In this document: piece by piece, positions 1-8,664 of the stretch
Layout: every line of letters begins with the position of its first letter
Position numbering within the stretch: position 1 is the stretch's first letter
Source: Lysobacter_I brunescens
Lineage (GTDB): Bacteria; Pseudomonadota; Gammaproteobacteria; Xanthomonadales; Xanthomonadaceae
Assembly (NCBI RefSeq): GCF_042677005.1
Contig: NZ_JBHTIF010000006.1
Location: 1 to 64,000 of the forward strand
Length of the DNA stretch: 64,000 bases
Direction of reading: 5' to 3'
Made by a program: the position numbers and the translations under genes
The notes under the pieces: model-generated
Database searches by the model: none
Told to the model about the DNA's origin: nothing
The model's input: only the letters and a program-made list of their open reading frames with translations

Positions 1-702
1 GTCGCGCCGCCCGTGGCCGCACCTGCGCCGGCCGCACCCGCACCCGCTCCGGCTCCGGCTGCGCCGCCTGCAGCACCCGTCGCCGCTGCTCCCGCTCCCG
101 CACCTGCCCCAACGCCTGTCGAGGCCCCTGCCGCCGCACGCAGCACGGCCTTCTCGCACTGGCTGCGCCCCGGCGCACTCACCGGCCGCGCCCGCTACCG
201 CCACGGCAGCGGCCCGGAGCTGTACATCGACTTCGGCCAGCGTCAGTACTACGGCCCGGCCACGCTCAAGCCGCTGGCCGAGTATTTCTCCGCGACCGTC
301 GGCCTGCGCGATTTCGAACAGCTCGACGACAGCGCCTGGCAGAGCGCGGTCGCGTCGCTCGGCGCCGCGCAGTCGCTGACCCGCCTGCAGTGGTACGGCG
401 GCCTGCTCGCCGGTGAAGGCAAGATGCTGCCGGGCTACAGCCCCGATGGCCGTTTCACGCTCAGCAAGTGGCCAGAAACCGAACGCGAATACCCCCGCCA
501 CTTCCGCATCGCCACCGCGATGATGAAGGGCCCGTCGACCATCGCCGAAATCGCCGCCGCCAGCAGCGTGCCGGCCGAGGACGTGATCGACTTCATCAAC
601 GCCAACCTGACCACGGGCTTCGCGGAGCCGGCCAGCGAAGGCGGCGATCCGCCCGCCGACAAGGCCAGCGGCGGCCTGCTGGGTCGACTCCGCGGGCGCT
701 GA
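1..702 (+). CDS. Unrecognised protein, C-terminal part (5' end outside window)
   Basis: The frame is open to the left edge, so at most the last 233 residues are visible. The first 40-45 residues are an Ala/Pro linker made of APAP-type repeats. A compact region of about 180 residues follows, with an aromatic stretch YIDFGQRQYYGP and, nearer the end, a segment around MMKGPSTIAEIAAASSVPAE that looks like the start of a small helical or winged-helix domain. The protein ends in a basic tail, GLLGRLRGR. I do not recognise the family. The linker suggests this is the distal domain of a larger multidomain protein. A GTG at 13 could be read as a start, but it lies inside the linker and is unlikely to be real. 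Confidence 0.7.
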   Translation, partial: VAPPVAAPAPAAPAPAPAPAAPPAAPVAAAPAPAPAPTPVEAPAAARSTAFSHWLRPGALTGRARYRHGSGPELYIDFGQRQYYGPATLKPLAEYFSATVGLRDFEQLDDSAWQSAVASLGAAQSLTRLQWYGGLLAGEGKMLPGYSPDGRFTLSKWPETEREYPRHFRIATAMMKGPSTIAEIAAASSVPAEDVIDFINANLTTGFAEPASEGGDPPADKASGGLLGRLRGR

Positions 703-725
703 GCGCCCGTCCAGACGGCAGATGA

Positions 726-746
726 ACCGGGACATGTCGTCCCGGT
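726..746 (+). terminator. Perfect hairpin after the first gene, possible terminator
   Basis: An 8-bp perfect inverted repeat, ACCGGGAC and GTCCCGGT, with a 5-base loop (ATGTC), lies 24 bases after the stop of the first gene and 48 bases before dxs. There is no T-run, so it may be a weak or Rho-assisted terminator or an RNA-stabilising structure. Confidence 0.4.
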
Positions 747-794
747 CATCCCGCGTTCCTTGCCGCCCTGCAGCGGTCCGGGGACAATACGCGG

Positions 795-2741
795 ATGGCC
801 GTCTCAGTCCCCTCCGTTCCCATCGATGGCGCCCGTTATCCGCGCCTGTCCCGCATCCAGTACCCGGCCGACCTGCGCCGGTTCGACGAAAGCGAACTCC
901 GCGCCGTCGCCGATGAACTGCGTGCCTACCTGATCGAATCCGTGGGCAAGAGCGGCGGCCACTTCGGCGCCGGCCTCGGCGTGATCGAACTCACCGTCGC
1001 CCTGCACTACCTCTACGACACCCCGAACGACCGCCTGGTCTGGGACGTCGGCCACCAGACCTATCCGCACAAGATCCTGACGGGTCGCCGCGACGTCATC
1101 CACTCGGTCAAGCAGAAGGACGGCGTGGCGCCGTTCCCCAAGCGCGAGGAAAGCGAATACGACACCTTCGGCGTCGGCCACTCGTCCACCTCGATCTCCG
1201 CCGCGCTGGGCATGGCCATCGCCGCCGCGCGCGCGGGCAGCGACCGCCGCGTCGTCGCGGTGATCGGCGACGGCGCGATGACCGCCGGCATGGCCTATGA
1301 AGCGTTGAACCACGCCGGCGGCATGGACGACGAGCCGAACCTGCTCGTCATCCTCAACGACAACCAGATGTCGATCAGCGAGAACGTCGGCGGGCTGACC
1401 AAGATGCTCGGCCGCATGACCGGCAGTCGCACGCTCAACGCGATCCGCGAAAGCGGCAAGAAACTGCTCGGCGACAAGCGCACCAGCAAGTCCGCGCGTT
1501 TCGTGCGCCGCTGGGAAGAACACTGGAAGGGCATGTTCGTGCCGTCCACGCTGTTCGAGGAAATGGGCTTCCACTACACCGGCCCGATCGACGGACACGA
1601 TGTCGGCGCGCTGGTGTCGACGCTCAAGCTGCTGAAGACCATGAAGGGTCCGCAGCTGCTGCACGTGATGACCACGAAGGGCAAAGGCTACGACCTCGCC
1701 GAAGGCGACCAGATCGGCTATCACGCCGTGTCGCCGTTCGATCCCGAAAAGGGTCTCGTCTCGAAGCCCGGCGCGAAGAAGCCGACCTACACCGACATCT
1801 TCAGCGACTGGCTGTGCGACATGGCCGCCGCCGACCCGCTGCTGCTGGGCATCACCCCGGCGATGCGCGAGGGCTCGGGCCTGGTGCGCTTCAGCAAGGA
1901 ATATCCGGACCGCTATTTCGACGTCGCGATCGCCGAGCAGCACGCGGTGACGCTGGCCGCCGGCATGGCCTGCGAAGGCGCCAAACCGGTCGTCGCGATC
2001 TACTCCACGTTCCTGCAGCGCGCCTACGACCAGCTGGTCCACGATGTCGCCACGCAGAACCTCGACGTGCTGTTCGCGATCGATCGCGGCGGCGTGGTCG
2101 GCCCCGACGGCGCCACGCACGCCGGCAACCTCGACCTCAGCTTCCTGCGCTGCGTGCCGAACATGGTGGTGATGGCCCCCGCCGACGAGAACGAATGCCG
2201 GCAGATGCTCACCACTGGCCACAAGTACGCAGGCCCGGCGGCAGTGCGCTACCCGCGCGGCACCGGTCCCGGCACGGCGATCCAGCCCTCGCTCGACACC
2301 CTGCCGATCGGCAAGGCCGAGCTGCGTCGCCAGGGGGCGCAGAACATGGGCGCGCGCATCGCCCTGCTCGCCTTCGGCGCCGTCGTGCCGGCCGCGCAGC
2401 AGGTCGGCGACGCGCTCGACCTCACCGTCGTCAACATGCGCTTCATCCGCCCGATGGATCGCAGCCTGATCCTCGAACTGGCGAAGACCCACGACGGCTT
2501 CGTCACCCTCGAAGACAACGTCGTCGCCGGCGGTGCCGGCTCGGGCGTGGCGGAACTGCTCGCCGCCGAAGGCATCGCCCTGCCGATCCTGCACCTCGGC
2601 CTGCCCGACGCCTTCCAGCACCACGCCAGCCGCGAACAGCTGCTCGCCGAGGCCGGGCTGGATGCCGACGGCATCCGCGCCGCCGTGCTGCAGCGCTGGC
2701 CTGCGCTGGTCGCCCCGCCCGCCGCACGCGCGGCGGGTTGA
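795..2741 (+). CDS. dxs: 1-deoxy-D-xylulose-5-phosphate synthase
   Basis: Cytosolic thiamine-diphosphate enzyme that condenses pyruvate with glyceraldehyde 3-phosphate. This is the first step of the MEP isoprenoid pathway and also feeds thiamine and pyridoxal synthesis. At 648 residues it has the usual family length. Visible signatures are SGGHFGAGLG near residue 53, the ThDP/Mg motif starting GDG at 158-160 and closing with NDN at 188-190, and EQHAVTLAAGMA with the catalytic Glu near 381. The ATG at 795 gives a normal N-terminus before RYPRLSRI. The stop overlaps the next start as TGATG, so the downstream esterase is probably translationally coupled. Confidence 0.97.
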   Translation: MAVSVPSVPIDGARYPRLSRIQYPADLRRFDESELRAVADELRAYLIESVGKSGGHFGAGLGVIELTVALHYLYDTPNDRLVWDVGHQTYPHKILTGRRDVIHSVKQKDGVAPFPKREESEYDTFGVGHSSTSISAALGMAIAAARAGSDRRVVAVIGDGAMTAGMAYEALNHAGGMDDEPNLLVILNDNQMSISENVGGLTKMLGRMTGSRTLNAIRESGKKLLGDKRTSKSARFVRRWEEHWKGMFVPSTLFEEMGFHYTGPIDGHDVGALVSTLKLLKTMKGPQLLHVMTTKGKGYDLAEGDQIGYHAVSPFDPEKGLVSKPGAKKPTYTDIFSDWLCDMAAADPLLLGITPAMREGSGLVRFSKEYPDRYFDVAIAEQHAVTLAAGMACEGAKPVVAIYSTFLQRAYDQLVHDVATQNLDVLFAIDRGGVVGPDGATHAGNLDLSFLRCVPNMVVMAPADENECRQMLTTGHKYAGPAAVRYPRGTGPGTAIQPSLDTLPIGKAELRRQGAQNMGARIALLAFGAVVPAAQQVGDALDLTVVNMRFIRPMDRSLILELAKTHDGFVTLEDNVVAGGAGSGVAELLAAEGIALPILHLGLPDAFQHHASREQLLAEAGLDADGIRAAVLQRWPALVAPPAARAAG

Positions 2742-3739
2742 TGCCGCCCGCCATCACGCGCGTCGCCGCCGCGGGCGCGCTGCTCGCGCTTGGCGGACTC
2801 GCGGGCTGGTGGATCGGGCGTTCCGCACCCACGCGCCCGATCGAAGCACCGGCGCCCGCCCCGGGCGCCGCCGCGCCCGTGTCGACCCCGCGCGCCGCGC
2901 CCCCGCTGTCGCTGCCGAACACCCGCGTGCACGCGGTGCCCAATACCGCGACGGGACGCCGCTACGAGGTCTGGGTCGACCTGCCGCCGTCCTACTTCGA
3001 GAACGACAGGCCCTATCCCGTCGTCTTCACCACCGACGCCGACTACGGCGTGCCGCTGATCCGCAGCCTGCGCCGCCGGATCGGCGCGAAAGGCCGCAAC
3101 CTCGAAGACTTCGTGCTGGTTGGCCTGTCCTACGGCATCGGCGAGCAGTCGATGCCGAGCAAACGGCGCGACTACACGCCGACGAATCCCTTCGCACGCC
3201 CCGGCACGCAGTCGTCGAACGCCTACAGCCGCGACGATACCTACGGCGAAGCCGCCGCCTACCGCGACTACATCGAGCGCGACGTGTTCCCGTTGATCGC
3301 GATGCAGTACCGCGTGGACATGCGGCGCAAGGTCTACGTCGGCCACTCGCTCGGCGGCCTGTTCGGCAGCTACGTGCTGCTGACCAAGCCGTCGATGTTC
3401 AGCCACTACATCCTCGGCAGCCCGTCGCTGTGGTTCGACCGTCGCGTGATGTTCGATGTCGAAGCCGCATACGCCCGGCGCCACCAGGACCTGCCGGCCG
3501 ACGTGTTCCTGTCGATCGGTGCCTACGAAACGCGCGGATCCGGCCCGCGCCACATGGGCACCGACATGGTCGGCGACATGACACGCTTCGAGCAGGTGCT
3601 GCAGTCACGCCGTTATCCCGGGCTGCGTATCCGCTCGGAAATCCTGCCGGGCGAAGACCATCTCACCGTGCTGCCGCGCACGATCACCCACGGCCTGCTG
3701 TGGGCGCTGCCGGGCACCGGTCCCTACACCGGCAGCTGA
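2741..3739 (+). CDS. Exported or membrane-anchored alpha/beta-hydrolase (esterase-D/IroE-like)
   Basis: A 332-residue protein starting at the ATG that overlaps the dxs stop by one base. The N-terminus has a hydrophobic helix (residues 5-25, TRVAAAGALLALGGLAGWWIG) followed by a Pro/Ala-rich spacer, so the enzyme is probably periplasmic, anchored or secreted. The body matches the putative-esterase family that includes IroE/Fes-type and esterase-D hydrolases. The nucleophile elbow is GHSLGG (Ser203), and a likely catalytic His sits in GEDHLTVLP (about 307). The physiological ester is not evident. Coupling to dxs may be only positional. Convergent with the next gene, 15 bases away across a GC-rich palindrome. 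Confidence 0.85.
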   Translation: MPPAITRVAAAGALLALGGLAGWWIGRSAPTRPIEAPAPAPGAAAPVSTPRAAPPLSLPNTRVHAVPNTATGRRYEVWVDLPPSYFENDRPYPVVFTTDADYGVPLIRSLRRRIGAKGRNLEDFVLVGLSYGIGEQSMPSKRRDYTPTNPFARPGTQSSNAYSRDDTYGEAAAYRDYIERDVFPLIAMQYRVDMRRKVYVGHSLGGLFGSYVLLTKPSMFSHYILGSPSLWFDRRVMFDVEAAYARRHQDLPADVFLSIGAYETRGSGPRHMGTDMVGDMTRFEQVLQSRRYPGLRIRSEILPGEDHLTVLPRTITHGLLWALPGTGPYTGS

Positions 3740-3754
3740 GCGCCGCGCGGCGTC

Positions 3755-4210
3755 TCAGCCATCGGCCCGGCGGATTTCCTCCGCGATCAGGCGGGTCAGC
3801 GCAGGCGAATAGAGACCCTGCCGGGCGTCGGCGGTGAACGCAGCGCCCAGCGCGCCCGCGAACTCTTCCGCGACGCATTGCGGATCGAACACCAGGCCGC
3901 CTGCGGCCTCGGCGAGGTCCGCCGCCAGATGGAAGGCGAGCGGATGCGCGCGATTGGGAAAATGCAGCTGATGGGTCAGGCCTTCCACGCGCTGCGACAG
4001 GGCACCGTCGAAACGCGCCCGGCGCGGCCCGGGATACATCTCCGCCCACACCTCGCCGTCGTGATGCACTTCCCAGCACGGACTGGCTTCGCCGCAGGTG
4101 TCCGTCGCGAACCGCATGCCCTCGGGCAAGGCGGGATGCGGCTCACGGTTGAAACGCTCCGCAATGTCCCGCGACAGGCTTGGCACCAACACGATCAGAT
4201 CGAAACTCAT
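3755..4210 (-). CDS. Hypothetical protein, 151 aa
   Basis: A small soluble acidic protein beginning MSFDLIVLVP, with no signal peptide or membrane helix. I do not recognise it. It is rich in aromatic and His residues (CWEVHHDGEVWAEMYPGP), which resembles small cytosolic proteins of polymorphic-toxin or immunity neighbourhoods, but nothing nearby confirms that. The start at 4210 is preferred because MSFDL looks like a natural N-terminus; a GTG ten codons upstream is the alternative. The start lies inside a 13-base tandem duplication (4198-4225). Confidence 0.65.
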   Translation of the reverse strand: MSFDLIVLVPSLSRDIAERFNREPHPALPEGMRFATDTCGEASPCWEVHHDGEVWAEMYPGPRRARFDGALSQRVEGLTHQLHFPNRAHPLAFHLAADLAEAAGGLVFDPQCVAEEFAGALGAAFTADARQGLYSPALTRLIAEEIRRADG

Positions 4211-4225
4211 GGATCGAAACTCATC
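4198..4225. repeat. Tandem 13-base duplication spanning a start codon
   Basis: GATCGAAACTCAT occurs twice head to tail with a 14-base period. One copy contains the start codon of the minus-strand 151-residue gene. The second copy places another ATG 14 bases upstream, out of frame. Confidence 0.8.
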
Positions 4226-4339
4226 GGCTTTGCCCTCCACGGGCCTGGTTCACTCCATGATCGATAGCGCAATCCGCGCTGCCACCGGATCACGCTGGCC
4301 GGAATTCATTCGAAGAGGATCGATTTCGAACCCGCGAAC

Positions 4340-5392
4340 TCAGGGTTCCTCGACCATGTAGCCCTTGGCCGCCAGGGCTGCGAGATAGCCGTCCGGCGAC
4401 AGCAGATCGGCGGTCGACAGCAGTGCGAAGGTGCTGCGGTTGCGCGCGAGTGCCGCTTCGGCGGCATCCAGCCAGCTTTTGCGCACGCGTGCCTCCATGT
4501 CCGTGATGCCCGCCTTGCGGGCGAGCGCCGAATTCGTGAATGCGTCGCGACAGGCAGCCCACTGGGTGTTGCGCGCCTGCAGGTCGCGCAAGGCCTCCAC
4601 GTCGCCCTGCGCCCACGCGTTGGCGCGGGTCGTCATCAGCCCGAGGTCGCCTTCGATGCGCGAGAGCGTGCGCTCGAAGCACGCGGTGTCGTCGAGGGTC
4701 GTGCGCTGGAATTCCTTCAACAGCACCTTCGGGTTCTCGATCTTGATCACGACCTTCGGATCGGTCGTCTTCACATCATGACGGCGGGCCAGCTTCGTCA
4801 CGGTCTCGCTGATCACGCTGTCCAGGGTCAGCCCGGACCGGTTGATCGCCTTGCCATAGAGTTCCATCGCGGCGAACAGCGGACGCATCTCCTCCACGCC
4901 CTTGTCCGAACCGATGTAGCGCTGCTTCAGGACCTGCCAGCGCGCGTACTGCGCCGGCGGGATGATGTCGCTCAGGGTCTTCTCGTCCGGGTTCTTGCGG
5001 GCCTTCAGCAGCGAAGGCAGCAGCAGCAAACCCTTGAAGAAGCCGACATCCGCATCCAGCGACACGCTCGCGGGCAGCAGCAGTTCCTGCGACTCCGACA
5101 ACCGGCGCTCGACCTGCGCGGTATCCCAGTCCATGCGCTTGGGCAGCGGGCTCTGCGTGCCCAGGATCCACATCACGTTCCCGCCCCGGGTCACCTTCCA
5201 CAACCCCGGCCCCGGCTGGCGCCCGCTGACCACGATCGCCTCCAGGCTCTGCAGCGACGGGTCGTCGGCGCTGGTCTTCAGCTCCCCATCCTCCCCGACC
5301 GGCTCCGGCGGCGGCGTCTGCGCCAGGACCGGCGAAGCACAGGTGACAGCGAGCAGGCAGGCGGCGAGCATCGCGAGCGGACGAGGGGTCAT
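4340..5392 (-). CDS. TraB/GumN family protein, exported
   Basis: A 350-residue protein with a clear Sec signal peptide (PLAMLAACLLAVTCASPVLA, cleavage near AQ) and a TraB/GumN-type domain. The recognition segment is LWKVTRGGNVMWILGTQSPL, the family's Gly-Thr-containing start, followed by a long helical region and a C-terminal return of the domain. GumN relatives in Xanthomonadaceae are periplasmic or outer-membrane-associated proteins of poorly defined function, related to Tiki/TraB metallopeptidases. The start at 5392 gives the signal peptide directly at the N-terminus; an in-frame extension upstream to 5575 is rejected for that reason. Confidence 0.85.
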   Translation of the reverse strand: MTPRPLAMLAACLLAVTCASPVLAQTPPPEPVGEDGELKTSADDPSLQSLEAIVVSGRQPGPGLWKVTRGGNVMWILGTQSPLPKRMDWDTAQVERRLSESQELLLPASVSLDADVGFFKGLLLLPSLLKARKNPDEKTLSDIIPPAQYARWQVLKQRYIGSDKGVEEMRPLFAAMELYGKAINRSGLTLDSVISETVTKLARRHDVKTTDPKVVIKIENPKVLLKEFQRTTLDDTACFERTLSRIEGDLGLMTTRANAWAQGDVEALRDLQARNTQWAACRDAFTNSALARKAGITDMEARVRKSWLDAAEAALARNRSTFALLSTADLLSPDGYLAALAAKGYMVEEP

Positions 5393-5551
5393 CGGCGAAT
5401 CCAGCAAGGGGGGGACGGGGACGCGAAGTGTCCAACAAAAAAACGTGACGCGCGCCGGACTTCCGCCTCCGCGTTCAGCCAATCGTGGGCTTGGCTGAGC
5501 GGCCCTTTGGATACGCACTCGCATCGCAGCCAGATGCACCAACCCTTGTCG

Positions 5552-5635
5552 CCCGGATAAGCGCAACGCGCGCATCCGGGAGGAACGGATGCAGGCCTCC
5601 CCGGCAGTCCCCGGTGCGGCCTTCGGCCTTACCCG
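5552..5635. repeat. REP-like inverted doublet (element A)
   Basis: The first hairpin (5552-5580) has CCCGGAT and ATCCGGG arms around an AAGCGCAACGCG core. A second, oppositely oriented unit (5613-5635) reads, on the minus strand, CGGGTAAGGCCGAAGGC. The pair resembles the other doublets in this window with a TAAGCGAAGCG-type core. The right unit supplies the stop codon of the small gene at 5629-5913. Confidence 0.65.
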
Positions 5636-5913
5636 AGCGATCTGCCTTCCGATGAATCCGAAACTTCTTCTGGTGCATAGAAACGGACGACCGGATCGCC
5701 GTCGCGATCATTGACCAACACGAGTCGTGCGCACTGGGGGCAGTGAATCAGCCTTTCGGAAACGAGCACCAATCTGGAGACGACGCCTTCTCCGTCCATG
5801 CCATCGAAATCCTGTTCGAACCATTCCTCCGGCACGACATGCGAGATGCCCGCACCACAGAACAGGTTCTTGTGCAGTCTGTTTCCACACAGGCATGTGA
5901 CCCACGAACCCAT
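5629..5913 (-). CDS. Small zinc-ribbon-like hypothetical protein, 94 aa
   Basis: Starts MGSWVTCLCGNRLHKN and carries two paired-cysteine knuckles: CLCG with a further FCG near residues 7-18, and CPQC near residue 58. This is a pattern typical of a small zinc ribbon. Comparable short proteins beginning MGSWVTC..CG are widespread and uncharacterised. A possible alternative start lies four codons upstream (MGVFMGSW). The last codons and the TAA stop fall inside a REP-like element, so the native C-terminus may have been trimmed. Confidence 0.6.
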   Translation of the reverse strand: MGSWVTCLCGNRLHKNLFCGAGISHVVPEEWFEQDFDGMDGEGVVSRLVLVSERLIHCPQCARLVLVNDRDGDPVVRFYAPEEVSDSSEGRSLG

Positions 5914-6261
5914 GAAAACCCCCATCGCAATGGATCGAGCACCCCGGACGCCGGCATCACCTGCGCCCGAGTGAAGCTTACGCGTCGCGGCCATCGAACG
6001 GCACATCGCATTTCCAGCAAATGCCCCCTGCCCCACAGCAAGAATAACGTCGTCCTGGCGCAGGCCGGGACGCAGCCCTTTAATTGAGCCGATTGGAACC
6101 ACCGTCTTCCACGAAGATCTCATAGGCAGATGGGTGATCCTGTTCACTTGCAGATCTCGCTACATCCATTGGCGCTGTCGTTTCATCAAGCGCCATTCGT
6201 TGACTCGGGCGCCGCGACAACGGCACTGGGATCCCCCGACACCACAGAACAGGACTTCATC
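5914..6261. other. Intergenic region without a recognised gene
   Basis: This 348-base divergent spacer lies between the minus-strand zinc-ribbon gene and the plus-strand protease. No convincing ORF was found. It contains an imperfect palindrome at 6049-6075 (GTCGTCCTGGC then GGCCGGGACG) of the dispersed type common in proteobacteria. A plausible Shine-Dalgarno (CAGGA) lies just before 6262. Confidence 0.6.
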
Positions 6262-8112
6262 ATGTTGCGGTCATATTCACGCTACCTTTCACTATTGCTG
6301 CTGGCCGCAGCGATAGCGACAACGCCGGGGCTTGCCTCCGCCCAGAAGATCAAAGGCTTCTCCGACGGACGAACGGCTGCACCGCTTCGCCCTGCCACGC
6401 GGCCGGTCACCCAACCCAAGACCACGAACGCCGATGGCAAGAATTGGATGCGGGATCACGTGCAACGGCGAAGCAAAGAGCAGATTTCGCGCTTCTTGCC
6501 GAAAAAAATGACTCCGAGAGAAATCGATGCGATCCTCAACACGAGGATCGTCGGTGGTACCGACGCATCCCCCAGCGACAACCCGTTTCAGGTTGCATTG
6601 CTGGATAAAAGCATCAGCAACAATTTCAACGCACAGTTCTGCGGCGGGACGTTGATCAGTGCCAACCATATCGTCACCGCAGCGCATTGCAGTGACTTCG
6701 TGACCGCGGCGAATGTTCAAGTGCTTACGGGAGCCCGTCGGCTCGACGGCACCGGGGTTCGCCGCAACGTCGTCCGTATCACGATCCATCCCAGCTGGAA
6801 TCCCAAGACGTACGATAGCGATGTTGCCGTATGGCAGCTCGCCACCGGGACGTCAGGAATTCCGTTTGCAACCCTGGCAACAGAGGATGGCCCTGTCGGC
6901 GCCAACTTGCTCGCCACTGGCTGGGGCGCGATAAGCCAGGGCGGTGCTGGATCGATCAATCTGCGGCGGGTGCTATTGCCCCTGATCGATCGCGGCAACT
7001 GTAACGACGCCAATTCCTATAACGGTCAGATCACCTCGAACATGCTATGCGCTGGCCGCGATTCCGGCGGTATCGATACGTGCCAAGGCGACTCCGGTGG
7101 CCCGCTTACCCGTGGCATCGGCAGCTCGACCCTGACCGGAATCACCAGCTGGGGCATCGGCTGCGCGCAACCCAATCTATTCGGTGTTTACACGCGGGTG
7201 TCTTCTCCGTCGATACGGAATTTCATTATCAACGCGGCGGGACTCGGTTCGACGATTCCAACAAATCGACCGATGACCCCTGAGTTGAGCGGCTTGTGGT
7301 ATCAACCCGAAACGTCGGGTCAAGGTTTCTACATCGAAATCAGGCCGGAGCAATCGATCGTGTACGGCGGCTGGTACACGTATGCCGGCGCAGGCTCCGC
7401 ATCATCGGAGAAAAACAGCGAATCGGGACCTCGGCATCGCTGGTTCAGCGTTTCAGCGCCGTTCTCGTACGGCCAGACGTCAAGCAGCATGATTGTCTAT
7501 CGCAACACGGGTGGCAACTTCGACGCACCTCCGATCACCAATGCGGTTGCTGTCGGCACGGCCACACTGTCGTTCCAGAGCTGCACCTCCGGCAGGTTCG
7601 ACTATGAAATCAATCTCGACGGAACTGCCCGCACTGGTTCGATTCCGCTGTCACGACTCGGGTCCGCACAGTACTGCGAGCAGGGTTGGACGCCGACGTT
7701 CAGCTTCAGTCAGCAAGGCATCAGCCCCGCGCTCGAGGGCGCGTGGTACGACCCGAACACCTCTGGCCAAGGCTTCCAGTTCGCGTTCCTGCCGCAAAAC
7801 GGCAATCTCGCCTCGATCGCCTGGTTCACTTACGATATCAACGGCCAGTCTTCCGGAAGCGATGGGCAGCGCTGGTACACGGTAGCGGGCACTTATACGC
7901 CGGGTAGTCCGCACGCGTTCAATCTGCCGATCTATCAGAACAGCGGCGGCAACTTCGACGCAGCACCGATCACAACAGCGGTGCAGGTCGGAACCGCTAC
8001 GCTGTCTTTCTCAAGCTGCTCTGCGGCAACGTTGACGTACAACATTCCTGGCCGGCCCAGTCGCACGATTTCATTGTATCGACTCACTGGCGGCGCCAAC
8101 TGTCAGCCGTAA
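6262..8112 (+). CDS. Secreted trypsin-like serine protease with two C-terminal repeats
   Basis: A 616-residue protein with a Sec signal peptide (MLRSYSRYLSLLLLAAAIAT..), a pro-region of about 70 residues and an S1 domain from IVGG at residue 96. The catalytic triad is visible: His142 in VTAAHC, Asp187 in DSDVAVW and Ser278 in GDSGGP. Asp272 (in DTCQGDSGG) occupies the trypsin 189 position, so cleavage after Arg/Lys is expected. After the protease come two related repeats of about 130 residues (about 340-480 and 485-616), each starting G-x-WY-x-P-x-TSGQGF and containing a WFTYD or WYTYAG strand, a GGNFDA-P-IT motif and paired cysteines. Similar repeats occur in extracellular proteins of this family and may bind substrate or the surface. 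CAGGA upstream supports the start at 6262. Confidence 0.93.
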   Translation: MLRSYSRYLSLLLLAAAIATTPGLASAQKIKGFSDGRTAAPLRPATRPVTQPKTTNADGKNWMRDHVQRRSKEQISRFLPKKMTPREIDAILNTRIVGGTDASPSDNPFQVALLDKSISNNFNAQFCGGTLISANHIVTAAHCSDFVTAANVQVLTGARRLDGTGVRRNVVRITIHPSWNPKTYDSDVAVWQLATGTSGIPFATLATEDGPVGANLLATGWGAISQGGAGSINLRRVLLPLIDRGNCNDANSYNGQITSNMLCAGRDSGGIDTCQGDSGGPLTRGIGSSTLTGITSWGIGCAQPNLFGVYTRVSSPSIRNFIINAAGLGSTIPTNRPMTPELSGLWYQPETSGQGFYIEIRPEQSIVYGGWYTYAGAGSASSEKNSESGPRHRWFSVSAPFSYGQTSSSMIVYRNTGGNFDAPPITNAVAVGTATLSFQSCTSGRFDYEINLDGTARTGSIPLSRLGSAQYCEQGWTPTFSFSQQGISPALEGAWYDPNTSGQGFQFAFLPQNGNLASIAWFTYDINGQSSGSDGQRWYTVAGTYTPGSPHAFNLPIYQNSGGNFDAAPITTAVQVGTATLSFSSCSAATLTYNIPGRPSRTISLYRLTGGANCQP

Positions 8113-8290
8113 CCGCGCATCACGGCGATGGGTCCGCCCGGACCCATCGCTGCGCAGTTTTTCCGCGCAGCAGCCTGTCGAAGGAACCATCCTGCAACCT
8201 GATCATCCTTGTTTCTCAGCCGTCGGTCGCACGAACCGAGCCTGCCTGCCCGAAGGATGCGGCCACCTGACGATGGTGAATTGGCTCCTG

Positions 8291-8512
8291 GGCATCAACG
8301 CTGTGCAGTTCCAGTTTACCTGTCGATGACGGAGTTCATCGCCAGCTACGGAACAGAGGCCAAGTGCCATCGCGCGCTGCAGAAATGGCGCAGGCCCAAG
8401 GGCTTCCGCTACCCCAAGTGCGATGGACGCACTCGTTCACGTTTCAGGCCCGTCGGCCTACCACCAGTGCAGCGGGTGCAGGCACCAGACCACCCTGACC
8501 GCCGGGACGATG
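8291..8512 (+). pseudogene. IS1595-type transposase N-terminal remnant, frameshifted
   Basis: Frame 1 reads INAVQFQ..SMTEFIASYGTEAKC..ALQKWRRPKGFRYPKC, the typical N-terminus and first zinc-ribbon knuckle of IS1595/ISXO2 transposases. Near 8459 the reading shifts to the next frame, which continues YHQCSGCRHQTTLTAGTM, the second knuckle. No DDE catalytic domain follows: homology stops at about 8512, right at a 24-base sequence that recurs near 10.05 kb. The insertion sequence is therefore a dead fragment. Confidence 0.8.
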
Positions 8513-8516
8513 TGTC

Positions 8517-8540
8517 GCGCATCGCGCGCAGGCACGTCAA
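8517..8540 (+). repeat. 24-base dispersed direct repeat, copy 1
   Basis: Starts GCGCATCGCGCGCAGGC and ends CGTCAA. It matches 10048-10071 with one mismatch. It lies exactly where the transposase remnant ends. Confidence 0.75.
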
Positions 8541-8546
8541 TTTTTG

Positions 8547-8635
8547 TAGCCCGGGTAGAGCGCAACGAAACCCGGGAGGAAGTAACACGAACCGTCACGA
8601 AGTCCCCATGTGCGCCTTCGGCCTTATCCGGACGA
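8547..8635. repeat. REP-like inverted doublet (element B)
   Basis: The left unit 8547-8577 has CCCGGGT and ACCCGGG arms around AGAGCGCAACGAA. The right unit 8613-8635, read on the minus strand, gives CCGGATAAGGCCGAAGGCG. The arrangement is the same as element A. Confidence 0.65.
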
Positions 8636-8664
8636 ATGGCTTCGCGGAGGCAATGCTGCTAGCC

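Noticed and set aside
804..2624. 606-codon ORF antisense to dxs
   Set aside because: Shadow of the G+C-rich third positions of dxs. Composition is Val/Asp/Arg/Gly/His-rich with no recognisable domain.
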